64,000 nt of DNA from NCBI RefSeq assembly GCF_035222275.1, contig NC_085883.1, positions 1,612,001 through 1,676,000 of the forward strand, given 5' to 3'. The position numbers and the translations under genes were made by a program. The number at the start of each line of letters is the position of its first letter. Within the stretch, counting starts at the first letter, position 1. Below, one piece after another: positions 42,621-53,282 of the stretch. Source of the stretch: Podospora bellae-mahoneyi. Lineage: Eukaryota > Ascomycota > Sordariomycetes > Sordariales > Podosporaceae. The notes under the pieces are model-generated. The model was not told where the DNA came from, searched no databases, and worked only from the letters and a program-made list of their open reading frames with translations.

Positions 42621-44366
42621 ATGGCGTCGAACTCAGACCAGTCCTCGCAGATCATGGTGAATGGCATTCCCTATGAAGATCGCCTCATGGTTGATGGACC
42701 TAGCACGCCCCTCGACGACGATACAGTCATCCCCATGTCGCAGCAGAGCATCCCGGCTACCGAGATGCCCAACTCCCCGCTGAACCACACTACCGCGTCT
42801 TTCCGATCTGATAGCACCGATGATCTTGCCGTACCCGCCGTTATTCCCTCGTCTCTCACCCCACCCCCCTCCTCACAAGTACCTGGCGTCGCCGCCACCG
42901 CTCCCTTCAACGCCCAGGCCTTCAATGGATCTTCACAGCTCACTGGCATCGTCTCGCCCCCAGAAACCGGCCTGGCAGCAGTCAAGAGAGAAGATGGCGT
43001 GCCTGGATACATGACACCGACGCAGGAACAAATTTCAGAGGCATCCCCCGAGACCCTTCGTCGCATGCTCCAGAGCCTTGTGGCCGAACACGCTCAGGTC
43101 AAGATGCAGGCAGCCCACCACCGCATGCAGAACGTGCTGCTTACATTCCAGGCCCAAGAAGACGCGAACCGAGCGCAAGTCGAGCACGAGCTCACCAGAC
43201 GGGAGGTGGACGTTTTGCAAAAGGCCGAATCAGCTCGGCAAGCCCGGCGCGAAATCAGCACAGCGACCGAAACCGCACAGGCGCGGTACATGAAGCTCGA
43301 GGAGATGTACAAGGAGTTGGTAGAGGAAAACAAGGCGCTCAACCAGCGGCTTAGGGGCGCCAGGAAGGTTTTGGAGGAGCGTGCCGACCAGATTGCCAGC
43401 TTGCAGGAGGATCGGGAGGTCATGCTCAACCGCATCCGGGAGAACCGTGAACACTTTCATATCCTCTGTAGTCCTGGGGGTATGTTCCATGGGGCTCTGA
43501 CGCCCAAGGTCACACAGGCGCAGAGCCCTCAACAGCAGCGGGCTACACCGCGACAAACGCCTAGGTCAGCACAGAAGGAGGTCCATCATAGGGGCCGTGG
43601 TCACAATTTGGCCGATCTGCTTGAAGCACTCAGCCAGGATAACAACAGCGCGCCATCGACGCCAATCACTGGTCACCGCCCACGGGCCGCCGTAGGACCT
43701 AAGCACACTCGAAACGTACAGTCCATGTCCTCCCTCCCTACCACGCCGGTGCGATTTCGCGGTGATAACGGAGGATTATTACCATCAGTCGACCTAGTTC
43801 CCCAGACCGAACCACCACAGCGATTTCCTCGATTTTTGGCCCACACTCCCAACGCACCCAAGAGTGCTGAGCGTGAGCGACGCAGGAGTAGGGAGTCGAC
43901 CATCTCGGCGGATGATAACGAGGAGTTGGCACGGCAAGCACTGAGGTCCATTACTACTGCGGCACCATTTGCCCCCCGTGCGTCTGTCAGCTCGCAGCGG
44001 TCTCGCGGGTCACAGAGGGTACAAGATGGGGAGGAGGTGGAAGAGGAGGAGATTTATGAGAGTCAGGCCAGCCAGGCCGCGTCGGAGATGTTGAGGCGGG
44101 ATGCGAGGGAGAGCTTCGAGGTTGCGGCTTCGGTACAAAACTCACGAGATGGGACGCCAGCCGCGGCGGATAAGAGCGCGAAGCTTCAGGCGAAGCTGTT
44201 TGGGCCATTGAATAAGAGCGCTGGTGCTTTGGCCGGGGGTGGGAAGAGGAAGCTTGGTGAGCTTGAGCGGACTATGGATGTCTATGCCGTCGGTGGTGTC
44301 AAAAGCAAAAAGTTGAGAGATGGAAGGGTTGGGCTGGGGATACAGTACAGCCAAGAGTCGGCTTGA
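42621..44366 (+). CDS. Coiled-coil, probably nuclear protein of unknown function
   Basis: Single exon of 581 residues from MASNSDQSSQIMVNG. Residues 1-135 are disordered and acidic to Ser/Pro-rich, with one psi-K-x-E motif (AVKRED). Residues 140-280 are strongly helical and heptad-like (LRRMLQSLVAEHAQVKMQAA, RREVDVLQKAESARQARREI, KLEEMYKELVEENKALNQRL, VLEERADQIASLQEDREVML), giving a long coiled coil. Downstream comes a basic, Ser/Arg-rich region with RERRRSRES, an acidic EEVEEEEIYESQ patch and basic clusters such as GGGKRKLGELER and VKSKKLRDGR that could act as nuclear localisation signals. I see no catalytic domain and cannot name the family. It may work as a scaffold in chromatin or cell-cycle processes; that is an inference from composition only. 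Confidence 0.82.
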   Translation: MASNSDQSSQIMVNGIPYEDRLMVDGPSTPLDDDTVIPMSQQSIPATEMPNSPLNHTTASFRSDSTDDLAVPAVIPSSLTPPPSSQVPGVAATAPFNAQAFNGSSQLTGIVSPPETGLAAVKREDGVPGYMTPTQEQISEASPETLRRMLQSLVAEHAQVKMQAAHHRMQNVLLTFQAQEDANRAQVEHELTRREVDVLQKAESARQARREISTATETAQARYMKLEEMYKELVEENKALNQRLRGARKVLEERADQIASLQEDREVMLNRIRENREHFHILCSPGGMFHGALTPKVTQAQSPQQQRATPRQTPRSAQKEVHHRGRGHNLADLLEALSQDNNSAPSTPITGHRPRAAVGPKHTRNVQSMSSLPTTPVRFRGDNGGLLPSVDLVPQTEPPQRFPRFLAHTPNAPKSAERERRRSRESTISADDNEELARQALRSITTAAPFAPRASVSSQRSRGSQRVQDGEEVEEEEIYESQASQAASEMLRRDARESFEVAASVQNSRDGTPAAADKSAKLQAKLFGPLNKSAGALAGGGKRKLGELERTMDVYAVGGVKSKKLRDGRVGLGIQYSQESA

Positions 44367-45364
44367 GAAATGGGATGAAAGAGGATGGGTGCTAGGGGCC
44401 GTCGCAGCGATGGAAGAAATTGGCCTAGGAGGATCTTGTCTCTATTTGCTTCTGGGGAACTTTGCTTTTATGGAGTTGGAGCTTCTTGATATAAGATGGG
44501 CACAGATTGCTTTTGATTGCGGTCGGGTGTGGTGGTTCATTCATGGGGTCATGATTATGGCCGGGCTTTGCAGCCCTTGCTTCTTGCATGTGTTGGATTA
44601 TTCTACGTTTGGATATGATCAAAAGTGCCATCATTTGCTGAGGTGTAGATACCTTGATGACTGGGCGTTTTCGTTCAGGTTAAAAAGGGTCAAGAATGGG
44701 GTGGGATAGGATTGCAAGCAGGGTAATATGGAACATATATACTAGCATTGCTGCTGTCACCAAAGGCCCGGCTCGGAGAAGATATGTACACTATGGCCGG
44801 ACCGAGCCGGATCTCTTGCAACGTCAATGACAAGTCTTCGGAACCCATCCCGGGGATGGCTCCAGTTTGCAGGCGCCTCGTGATCCATCTCCCGGTGACA
44901 GATTTATGGGTGTGGGGACCCCGCATGCCGAAATCGAGTGCCGCCCACCCCAGTCCGCTGCCCGCAGTGCCTGAATTTGCCTCCCGGGTTTGCGATTTTC
45001 CCCAGCTGCGTCCCCAGCACGCCCAGTTGCCGGGGGACATGGTGGGTGGTTGAGGTCTGGTGTGGAATCCACGTCCCCGGTTTCGCGGCCGCGAGAAAAC
45101 CCGATTATTTTCATTTACTTTTGTTTTGTTTCCGGTTTCTTACTTTTGCCTCCTTTTTTCTTCTTTTCTTTTTGGTTTTATCTGAACGATACCCTCCACG
45201 TCCGTCCGTTTGTCTGTAGCTGCCTGCTGTCTGTCGTCTTGGTGTAGCGTTCCGATCTCTTCACTCACCAACACAACTGCCGAACTCACAACCCCCTCCT
45301 ATACCGGCCTGCCTTTTTTTCCACCACCCACGAAGCCACATCTCAGAAAAAAACAACCGCCAAA
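44367..45364 (+). other. Intergenic region; thiolase promoter
   Basis: Contains the 3' end of the coiled-coil gene and the thiolase promoter. A long T/C tract (about 45108-45180, TTTTTTCTTCTTTTCTTTTT) is followed by a C/A-rich leader up to the ATG at 45365. I found no additional gene. Confidence 0.55.
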
Positions 45365-46627
45365 ATGTCCCTCCCCCGCGGCCTCAAATCCGTCCTCACC
45401 AAAGCCCCCACCGACGTGGTCATCCTCTCTGCCCTCCGCACCCCCATCACAAGGTCCTACAAGGGCGGCCTTAAAGACGCCTACCCCGAAGAGTTGCTGT
45501 CCACCGTCCTCAAAGCCACCCTCGACGCCAACCCCAACCTCGACCCGAAACTCATCGAGGATGTCGCCGTCGGCGTGGTCCTCAACGAGCTCGGCGGGTC
45601 TAAGGCTGCCCGCATGGCGCTCAACCACACCCCCGGTTTTGACACGAGCTCCACCTCCCTTTACACCGCCAACAGGGCTTGTGCCTCGTCGCTGCAGGCG
45701 ATCACCTTGGTTGCGAGCCAGATCAAGACCGAGATGATCAGTGTTGGTATTGGAGCCGGTATGGAGAGCATGACAAGGAACTACGGCACGAGGGCGATTC
45801 CAGTTGATGTCTGGCCTGAGTTGAAGGAGAGTCCCGTCAAAGAGGCGAGGGATTGTGTGATGAGCATGGGGATCACGAGTGAGAATGTTGCCGAGAGGTA
45901 TAACGTCTCGAGGGAGGACCAGGATGCCCTGGCTGTGGAGTCTCATGCTCGTGCTGCCCGCGCGGTGAAGGAGGGGTGGTTTGACAAGGAAATTGTTCCT
46001 GTCCACACCAGGTTCCAAGAGGTGGATAAGCAGGGGAATAAAGTTGGGGAGGAGCAGAGTGTGACTGTGACAAAGGATGACGGGATCAGGGAGGGGGTCA
46101 CGCTTGACAAGCTGGCGAAGCTGAAGCCGGCGTTCAAGCCTGATGGGAGGAGCACGGCGGGGAATTCCAGCCAGGTTAGCGATGGGGCTGCGGCGGCGCT
46201 GTTGATGAGACGGAGTACCGCTACTGAGCTTGGGTTGACGGGGCAGATTATGGGCAAGTTTGTTGCTAGTGCTGTTGCGGGGTGCAAGCCGGATGAGATG
46301 GGGATTGGGCCTGCGATTGCGATTCCTAAGTTGTTGAACCAGCTTGGGTTGAAGAGTGAGGATGTTGATCGGTGGGAGATTAACGAGGCGTTTGCTTCCC
46401 AGACGCTGTACTGTGTGAGGGAGTTGGGGTTGGAGAAGGAGTTGGCGGCTGGCAAGGTCAACCCTGATGGCGGTGCTATCGCGCTGGGTCATCCTCTTGG
46501 TGCTACTGGTGCGAGAATGGTCAGCACGCTCATGCATGGTCTCCAGAGGACGGGTGGTGAGGTTGGTGTTGTGAGCATGTGCATTGGTACTGGTATGGGT
46601 ATGGCTGGTGTTTTCGTTCGGGAGTAA
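45365..46627 (+). CDS. 3-ketoacyl-CoA thiolase (acetyl-CoA C-acyltransferase)
   Basis: Single exon of 420 residues covering a full thiolase. It catalyses the last step of fatty-acid beta-oxidation, cleaving 3-ketoacyl-CoA with CoA to acetyl-CoA and a shortened acyl-CoA. The nucleophile is Cys106 in NRACASSLQA (relatives more often read NRQCSSGLQA). The catalytic His376 lies in AIALGHPLGATGARM and the second Cys406 in SMCIGTGMGMAGVF. The NEAFASQ block is also present. The start SYKGGLKDAYPEELL matches the peroxisomal-type fungal group. I see no clear PTS2 nonapeptide in the first 20 residues and the C-terminus VRE is not a standard PTS1, so targeting is uncertain. No intron is present. Codons change from C-ending to G/T-ending after about 45680. 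Confidence 0.93.
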   Translation: MSLPRGLKSVLTKAPTDVVILSALRTPITRSYKGGLKDAYPEELLSTVLKATLDANPNLDPKLIEDVAVGVVLNELGGSKAARMALNHTPGFDTSSTSLYTANRACASSLQAITLVASQIKTEMISVGIGAGMESMTRNYGTRAIPVDVWPELKESPVKEARDCVMSMGITSENVAERYNVSREDQDALAVESHARAARAVKEGWFDKEIVPVHTRFQEVDKQGNKVGEEQSVTVTKDDGIREGVTLDKLAKLKPAFKPDGRSTAGNSSQVSDGAAAALLMRRSTATELGLTGQIMGKFVASAVAGCKPDEMGIGPAIAIPKLLNQLGLKSEDVDRWEINEAFASQTLYCVRELGLEKELAAGKVNPDGGAIALGHPLGATGARMVSTLMHGLQRTGGEVGVVSMCIGTGMGMAGVFVRE

Positions 46628-48073
46628 GCAAACCAAGGGGGGGATGGGTGTGGTAGCATAGCGTCCTGTACGATTTAGTGTCTTGGTTAGGTACTGGGTT
46701 GGAAAATTGGGAATGGATAATGAAAGACATGTGTTTACATTCTAAATGTTGCCCTGTATGCTGTGTATAAAAATCATAACGGACCTGTTTCCACTACTTT
46801 GGGCATGTGTTCTTGTCGCGACTCCTTAGGCGAGATCACATACGTCATACTATATTTATCCATCTATGGTCTTATAAGACTCAAGATTTAAAGAAGCTAT
46901 GGTTTCACGTAAACGAGCTTGGATTATGAACAGAGAAGACTGGGGTATCAAGACAAGAAAATGTAACATCGTGTTACCTAGGGTGTGATGCTAAAATTGA
47001 AAAGGGGGAGGGCGAAACTGTGTTGAGAACATTGAGATATAAAGATCTTCTATAGATTTGGTGGGTAGCATCCGTCCTAACTATGTTAGTGGCTTCTCTG
47101 CCACCTTGTTGGCCTCAAAAATTGCATCAGAGTGTGGATGCAGTTGAATAACACGCTAGTCGTCAAACTCATGACTACCCTAGGCAGGTAGGTATATTGT
47201 CTCTTTATATATGGTTCATGGATTCCCAATTTGCTTGTAGCGTTTGTTTAATGATTTCCTTCCCCAATCCCTGACTGCTATACGTATACAGTCTGTCTGT
47301 TGGCTATATGGGAATGAGTTGGACCTGCTCTTCCTGTTGAGGGGGAAACGTAAACATTGGCCAAGGCCTGAGCGAAAAATGTTTATTCAACCTACAGAGT
47401 ATGACAATGGCACATTACCAGGTTCGTGCGACTGGCCAGAGCATCTGGATTAGAGTTGTAAGTTCATCTCCATGCTCCCATGTATCTTGTGTTAAATAGG
47501 TGCATTAAGACCAATACATTCGAGAAAAGTTCATCAATTAGTCCATTCTACTCATAAAACACAAACATAATCTTGAAAAAGAACTTCCCAACGTCCTGTT
47601 TCCGTCACCGCTGGCTTCCTTAACCAATCAACACAAATCAGAACAAAAATAGCGGGTATCAAATAAGTCCTCAAACCATTCCCTCCAAGCCAACAATCAA
47701 CTCCATTCCCTTCCCCTTTCAACGCAAGAGCATCGCTCGAGTACTCAATCGACGAGAAATAAATCCCTTCTCCACCAGGACACTAGTAGGTTTTATGCCG
47801 CTAGTGTAGCCCTAGTGACTAGCGGTTGGTGATGTCATCTTCCTCTGATTTTCAAGAGGTGATGAAGTGGGCAAAGATATCGAGGGGAGAGGTATGATGT
47901 GAAAAGGTTTCGGTGAGGTGTTGGTGAGATGGAGGTCACGGGGCTGTCCCGTGATGTGACTCCTGGCGAGGGGCGAGTGGTGTAGGGTGTAGTAAGAAAG
48001 AGGCGCATTGAGAGCGCTGTCCTCATGTCAAGGCTTCCACCGGGGAAGATGACTGTATCGAGGTGACTGGCGC
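46628..48073. other. Intergenic region, A/T-richer
   Basis: About 1.4 kb with no supported gene. The part from 46740 to 47530 is noticeably A/T-richer and holds short TAGGTAGGTA-type motifs (near 47185). From 47530 to 48070 lies the probable 3' region of the minus-strand microprotein gene. Confidence 0.5.
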
Positions 48074-48175
48074 TTAGACGCACTCGCCGCATTGGGGGTG
48101 CTGGCAGTGTACACAGGAGTTGCTGATGACGAGCATAGCTCCGCACTGGCAGCAGCGAGGTTGGTAGGCAGACAT
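48074..48175 (-). CDS. 33-residue Cys-rich zinc-binding-like microprotein
   Basis: A short open frame from ATG at 48175 to TAA at 48074 encodes MSAYQPRCCQCGAML and then VISNSCVHCQHPQCGECV. Eight cysteines and a histidine are arranged C-C-x-x-C ... C-x-x-C-x-H-x-x-C-x-x-C. This is the same C-C-Q-C ... C-H-x-x-C-x-x-C layout as the module in the 14276-15799 protein, where it probably binds zinc. The stop follows the last ligand by one residue, so this is a bare module with nothing attached. The ordered ligand spacing would be hard to get by chance. I cannot exclude that it is one exon of a longer gene, but the in-frame stop argues against it. Function unknown. Confidence 0.58.
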   Translation of the reverse strand: MSAYQPRCCQCGAMLVISNSCVHCQHPQCGECV

Positions 48176-50357
48176 TATGGAGGTGTTTGCAAGGGTACTA
48201 GCTCGAGGCTGCGATGCTGAACAGAGATTATGTTTGTCTTGATGTTTGAGCAAATGGCAGGACTGGAGCAGTGATGGTAGGGGAGAGAAAGAAAAGAAGT
48301 GCAGCCTAGCTACGCGGTTGGGGGCTACCGAGCTATATACTGAAACTCAAAGGTCAGGACTGGCTTGGGGTGGCAAGTTTCCCCGGAAGGTGTGGGCGTT
48401 TGGGTGATGGCTTGAAGGTCGAGGTCGCATGACCACAACGAATAGGAAGCCAGGCTGAGGCCGGTTTCCGGAGAAGCGGGAGATGACATGGGGTGTCTTT
48501 GTTCCCCAGCGCCCTGTTGACCGAGAATTGTCTTGGAAAACACCCTTGGATCAGCAGCTTTTCTCTGGGGAAATCGTGAGATGGACCTCAAAGAAGGTTC
48601 AAAATGGCCTGGTGCGAACTGCAATCATGTCTCCCACAGTCCATGCAGTGCATCCCCTGGCCGCAGTAGCTTGGGTGTGATCGAAGCTTCCCCGCAGCTA
48701 ATCAAGCTCTCGGGATTGGCTGCGTCACCAGACTGTCACCAATCAGAGAAAGCCATGAGCTTTCGAGATTTGGTAACGTTTTGTTTCGTGGGGGCTGCCG
48801 GAATCCCCCGGAGCGACACCATCACCACCCTCACCATTCCCAGCCCTGTGGTTCGCCGCCGTCGTGGCTGGCAACTTTCTATTGAGTGGGGGATCGTCCA
48901 AATAGGGAAGAAACGACCCCGAAGACCCCTGTGGGACACACGATCAAAGAAACGCACTGACGGGATTGACGTGGGTGGTGTATCCGATGTTGAGTTGCCG
49001 CCGAAAAGATGCCGCCTCGACAATTCCTTTGTCTGTAGGACATGAAGCTCTCATTCTGGGCCGAGAACTGTCGACACGATTATGAGAGAAGCGGGGATGC
49101 TGGGTAACTGAGATGAAGCACTGCAGCTCCGATGGGGAGAGATACACGAGACTCAAACACATGTTCGGCGGCTCCCAAGCGTCGGTGACCGAATCAGCAC
49201 GAAAGAAGAGGGCAGACTTGTTGCATCTCTAAGAAACTGAGATGCTGGAAATGGCAATGAAGTGAAGTAAGGTGGAATGTGGAGATTGGCTGCCACCCAG
49301 CCGGGGCTCGAAATTCCAGCCACACGCAGTTGTGTGGCAGGTGGCGGTATGCTCAGACAATCTCACTCCACTAACCCACCACAAGGCACACACGGCCAAC
49401 CGTGCCAACCCACACAACAGAGGCAACTTGCAGGATTCGACCCAGGAAGTGGAATTAAAAAGTGCTCCAATCACCCGCCGAGGCATTCCCGTTGGCGTCT
49501 CATCCTCCAGATCTTTTGACTTGGGGTGCCTGTCTTTTCCAATTGCTTGAGCAATGCTCAGATGCTAAGAATTAATGCCGATTAGGTTTGCAGGAATTCC
49601 CGAGGGGGCAATTCGAGGTCCGAGAAGTCGAGGCCGCATTTACAAATTTGGCTGGTGTTGTCGACGGCTCCCTCGACGTGGCAACGCCGCAATGACCGCC
49701 AACACTTCACCAGCCTCTGCAAAGGAGCGGCCAGGCCCGGCCACGATGAGGACAGCACTACTAGTCAGCCGTCGCATCTCGCCGCATCTCACCGCATCTC
49801 CGTTTCCCGAGTATGATGGAACAATAGCGTTCGGAGCTGGTTCCAAGCGGCACTTCGAAGGCAGCATTTCAGCCACACGGTGGAGGAATTCGAGGTGGGC
49901 TGTGCTGCCGTATATCCGCCAGCAACAGAATTCCTTCTATGAATGGCTTTTGGCAGTGGGCAATCTCGAAAGCCGTCATCCACTTCGCGGTGGGTCATGC
50001 GAGGACTTCCTGACACATGAAAGCGGCACAAGGCATTCCTGATGGCCTCCCGGGATAGGGGCCTCTTGTTTATAGTGATCCTCTAGGTATTCAAAGAAGC
50101 TTTATACCCATCTCACTTTTGACGTTGCACATTCAATCCTCATCTCACCATTCAGACGCCGTCAGCAACTCGACATTGGTGGCCTGCAGCATCTACTCAG
50201 CCAGTGATACATATCTCTTTTGATCCTACTGATCCTCCACCTCGCACTCCTATTTAGGCCGCCTTTGCGTTCGGTTCAACACTTTGGGAACCGGGAATAT
50301 ACCTCCTGACCTCACCTACACACAGAAAAGCCTTTTTTTTCCAGCTCAATAACCATC
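48176..50357. other. 2.2-kb spacer without a supported gene
   Basis: It includes the leader of the minus-strand microprotein gene and the promoter of the VWA-Vint gene. Open frames exist on both strands (for example 48533-49045 and 49575-50042 on +) but they overlap, lack recognisable domains and show no codon bias like that of neighbouring genes. Confidence 0.5.
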
Positions 50358-52915
50358 ATGGCCCGAATCAATCTTTGTAACTGGGGAAGGACGCCTAGTG
50401 CCTCGAATTCGACACTACCCCTGAGAACCCGAGAGAAGGAGGAGCTCCCAAGATCACAATCGATGCTTCAGATCCACCCTCTTGAGACCGAAGATGGTGT
50501 ATTAATCAAGATTGACCCACCCAAAGAACCCGAGCTTGAAGACTTACGAGAACGAAACCATGTGCCTCTTGATTTGGTCCTCTCGATCGATGTGTCAGGC
50601 AGCATGGGTGCAGATGCACCTGTTCCAGCAAAGAACGGCACAGAAGGAGAGCATTATGGCTTGTCGGTGCTGGATCTTGTGAGGCACGCAGCCAAGACTA
50701 TCTTGGAGACATTAGACGATCATGATAGGTTGGGGATTGTGACGTTCAGCACCAGCAGCAAGGCAAGTTTACGTTTGTGTGCGCCTTAAAGACCCCAAGA
50801 CTAACAACTGAAAATAGGTGGTTCGAGAACTCACATACATGACATCAGCCAACAAGGCCAAAATCCTCAAGCAGCTTGATGCGTTACAGCCGTTATCCAT
50901 GACCAATCTTTGGCATGGTATCCGTGATGGCCTCAGTTTGTTCAATAACAATCTCAAGGCAGTCAATGACCGTCGCAACCCTGGCAGTGGCCGAGTACCG
51001 GCCTTGTTAGTTCTCACAGATGGCATGCCGAATCACCAGTGCCCAAATCAGGGATATGTCGCCAAACTCAGGCAGTGGAGTACCCTTCCTGCCTCCATTC
51101 ACACTTTTGGATTTGGGTATAGCTTGCGATCTGGTCTGCTCAAGTCGATTGCCGAGGTCGGCGGTGGCAACTACTCCTTCATTCCAGATGCCGGCATGAT
51201 TGTAAGTTTTATTATCATTTGGTTTGAATTCAGAGCACTAACGAATCTAGGGAACTGTCTTTGTACATGCTGTCGCTAATCTCCAGTCAACTTTCGCAAC
51301 CAATGCTGAACTCCAGCTCACCTACCCAGCGCCGCTGGAGCTCAGACAGACAACAGGCGATGCCGTGGAGAAACAACAACCATCTTCACCATCTGGGGAC
51401 GACTCTCCCAATAAAACTCTCTACATCTCCCTCGGCAACCTCCAATACGGCCAATCCCGAGAAATCTATCTCAGCTACAACTGCACCTCAGAGTACATCA
51501 AGTCCGTCAAGACCAGAAAAAGCTCTACCCCGCTCCCAACCATCACAGCAGTCCTCAAATTTCACGAAGACACCCACTCCTTCAACCCCAACCAACCCAC
51601 CCGTCTCACCGCCAAACGCACCATCACCGACCACTCCGTCTCCCTCCCCCCTGCCGAAATAGCCTACCACATCTCCCGCTCCTCCCTCATCTCCTTCATC
51701 TCCAAGTTCTTCCCCCTCGACTTCGAAAACGAGCATCAACCCCTCTCCGATCTCCCCGACGACATCCCGTCCCAACTCACCGCCCTCGTCAACTCCCTCC
51801 TCGCCGTGAAATACACCACCACCCACCCAGGCTGCAAATCCCTCCTCATCGACCTCTGCGGCCTCAACATCGACCCTTTAACCACCCCCCCTTCATCCTG
51901 GACCGGTCAGATCGCCCTCGCCCTGACAAACACACAATATTACTTCCGCTGGGGAAAACACTACCTCCCCTCCCTAGCCGGCGCCCACGCCCGCCAAATC
52001 TGCAACACCTTCAAAGACGCCGGCCCAAAACAATACGGAGCCCACTCCCCTTTATTCATCACCTGTAGAGACAAACTAGACGACGCGTTCGACCACCTCC
52101 CCGCCCCAAAGCCCAGCAATGCCCTGCCACCAGTCTACGCCCGGTACACCCCCGCCTCCAATTCCCCGCCGGCGTACCACACCCAGGATTATAGAGACGA
52201 AGGCTGGAAGTGGGGCAGCGGTGCTAGCAACAGTGGTGATGTATACGACACCGCCAACATCACAATCAACATGTCAGATTACAATGACGAAGAAGGGGCT
52301 TGTTTTGCCGGTTTCACCCTCGTCACGTTGGCAAACGGCAACAGCGTCAAGATTGGTTCTTTGCGAAGGGGGGCAAGGGTGTTGACTCCGAGGGGAGAGA
52401 GAAAGGTTGCTGCGGTGATGAAAACCCCCGTGAGAAGAATGGGGATGACAGTTGTTCAGGGGGGACGGCAAAGGTTTTTGGTTACGGGGTGGCATCCTGT
52501 TAGGGTTGGGGAAAAGTGGGTGTTCCCGCAGGAGATGAAGGCGGGGGGGAGGGTGAGGTATACGGGGTTTATTTACTCTGTTTTACTTGAAAGGGACGAC
52601 GACGTGGAGGCGCATGCGATGATGTTGGGTGGGGGAGGGGTTTGGGGGGTTACGTTGGGGCATGGAATTACCGGTTCTTCGACCACGGGGGATGATGTGA
52701 GGGCTCATGGGTTCTTTGGGGATTATGACATGGTTGGGAGGGCGCTGTCGGGGCTGCAGAGACTGGGTAATGGGTTGGTCCTTGGAGGTGGGGTGGTGAG
52801 AGATCCGGTGGATGGGTTGGTGAATGGGTTCAAGAGGGCTGTGGTCACTCGGTCGCCAGGGCCTGTTGCCAGAGGGAGTTGTGGGAAGCAGAGGAAGATG
52901 ATGTTGTACGCTTAG
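50358..52915 (+). CDS. VWA domain protein with C-terminal Hint-like (Vint) domain
   Basis: Exons 50358-50762, 50818-51201 and 51251-52915 encode 817 residues. Intron 1 is GC-AG (GCAAGT ... AAATAG, CTAAC branch) and intron 2 is GTAAGT ... ATCTAG; both are phase 0. The VWA domain starts at LDLVLSIDVSGSMG, with the metal-binding DVSGSMG at residues 78-84 and a later VLTDGMPN. The middle part is the Vwaint-type region. The C-terminal Vint domain begins at Cys614 (CFAGFTLVTLANG) and contains LRRGARVLTPRGERKVAAV, VTGWHPVRVGEKWVFP and VTLGHGI. These match Hedgehog/intein-type self-processing folds. VWA-Vint proteins occur in fungi and other eukaryotes and are often linked to ubiquitin or adhesion roles, but their biochemistry is poorly known. 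Codons become G-rich across the Vint part. Confidence 0.88.
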
Positions 52916-53282
52916 CATTTTGTATCAACAGCACATGCCTAAGTAACACTTATCTTGTATTTAAACAAATATATGTCGTCATTATCAATACACTTGGTCA
53001 GAATGTTGACAGGTGATCAATGCTATGGAGCGTAACATGTGTGTGCAGTTTGCTAGTTATCGCAAAAAAGAGTTTTGATACAGCTCATGCTCAACAGATC
53101 TGTATAGGTATGACGCTACCACATATCCCATCCTAATTTGTATCCTTCAAGGTAGGTACCCTTCAGTCAGAGATAAGATAGGTTCCCCACTTGAATCTGC
53201 TCCTCCCATTATTAGATCACCATATCCCTTCCTTGATATTGTAACAATCCATAAACATGGTCAAGCGCTGGAGTATCTTCAG
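52916..53282. other. Spacer before the gag-like relic
   Basis: About 370 bp, A/T-rich, holding the 3' end of the VWA-Vint gene and short AGGTAGGTACC-type motifs. No gene or clear long terminal repeat was seen. Confidence 0.5.

Noticed and set aside
45299-46636. Long antisense open frame opposite the thiolase
   Set aside because: Same composition effect. The sense strand encodes a complete enzyme with catalytic residues.
48533-49045. 170-codon plus-strand open frame upstream of the VWA-Vint gene
   Set aside because: Composition is mixed with no recognisable motif, and the frame overlaps comparable frames on the opposite strand.
49575-50042. 155-codon plus-strand open frame
   Set aside because: No domain and no neighbour-like codon bias, with overlapping open frames on the other strand. 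It could not be supported as a gene.
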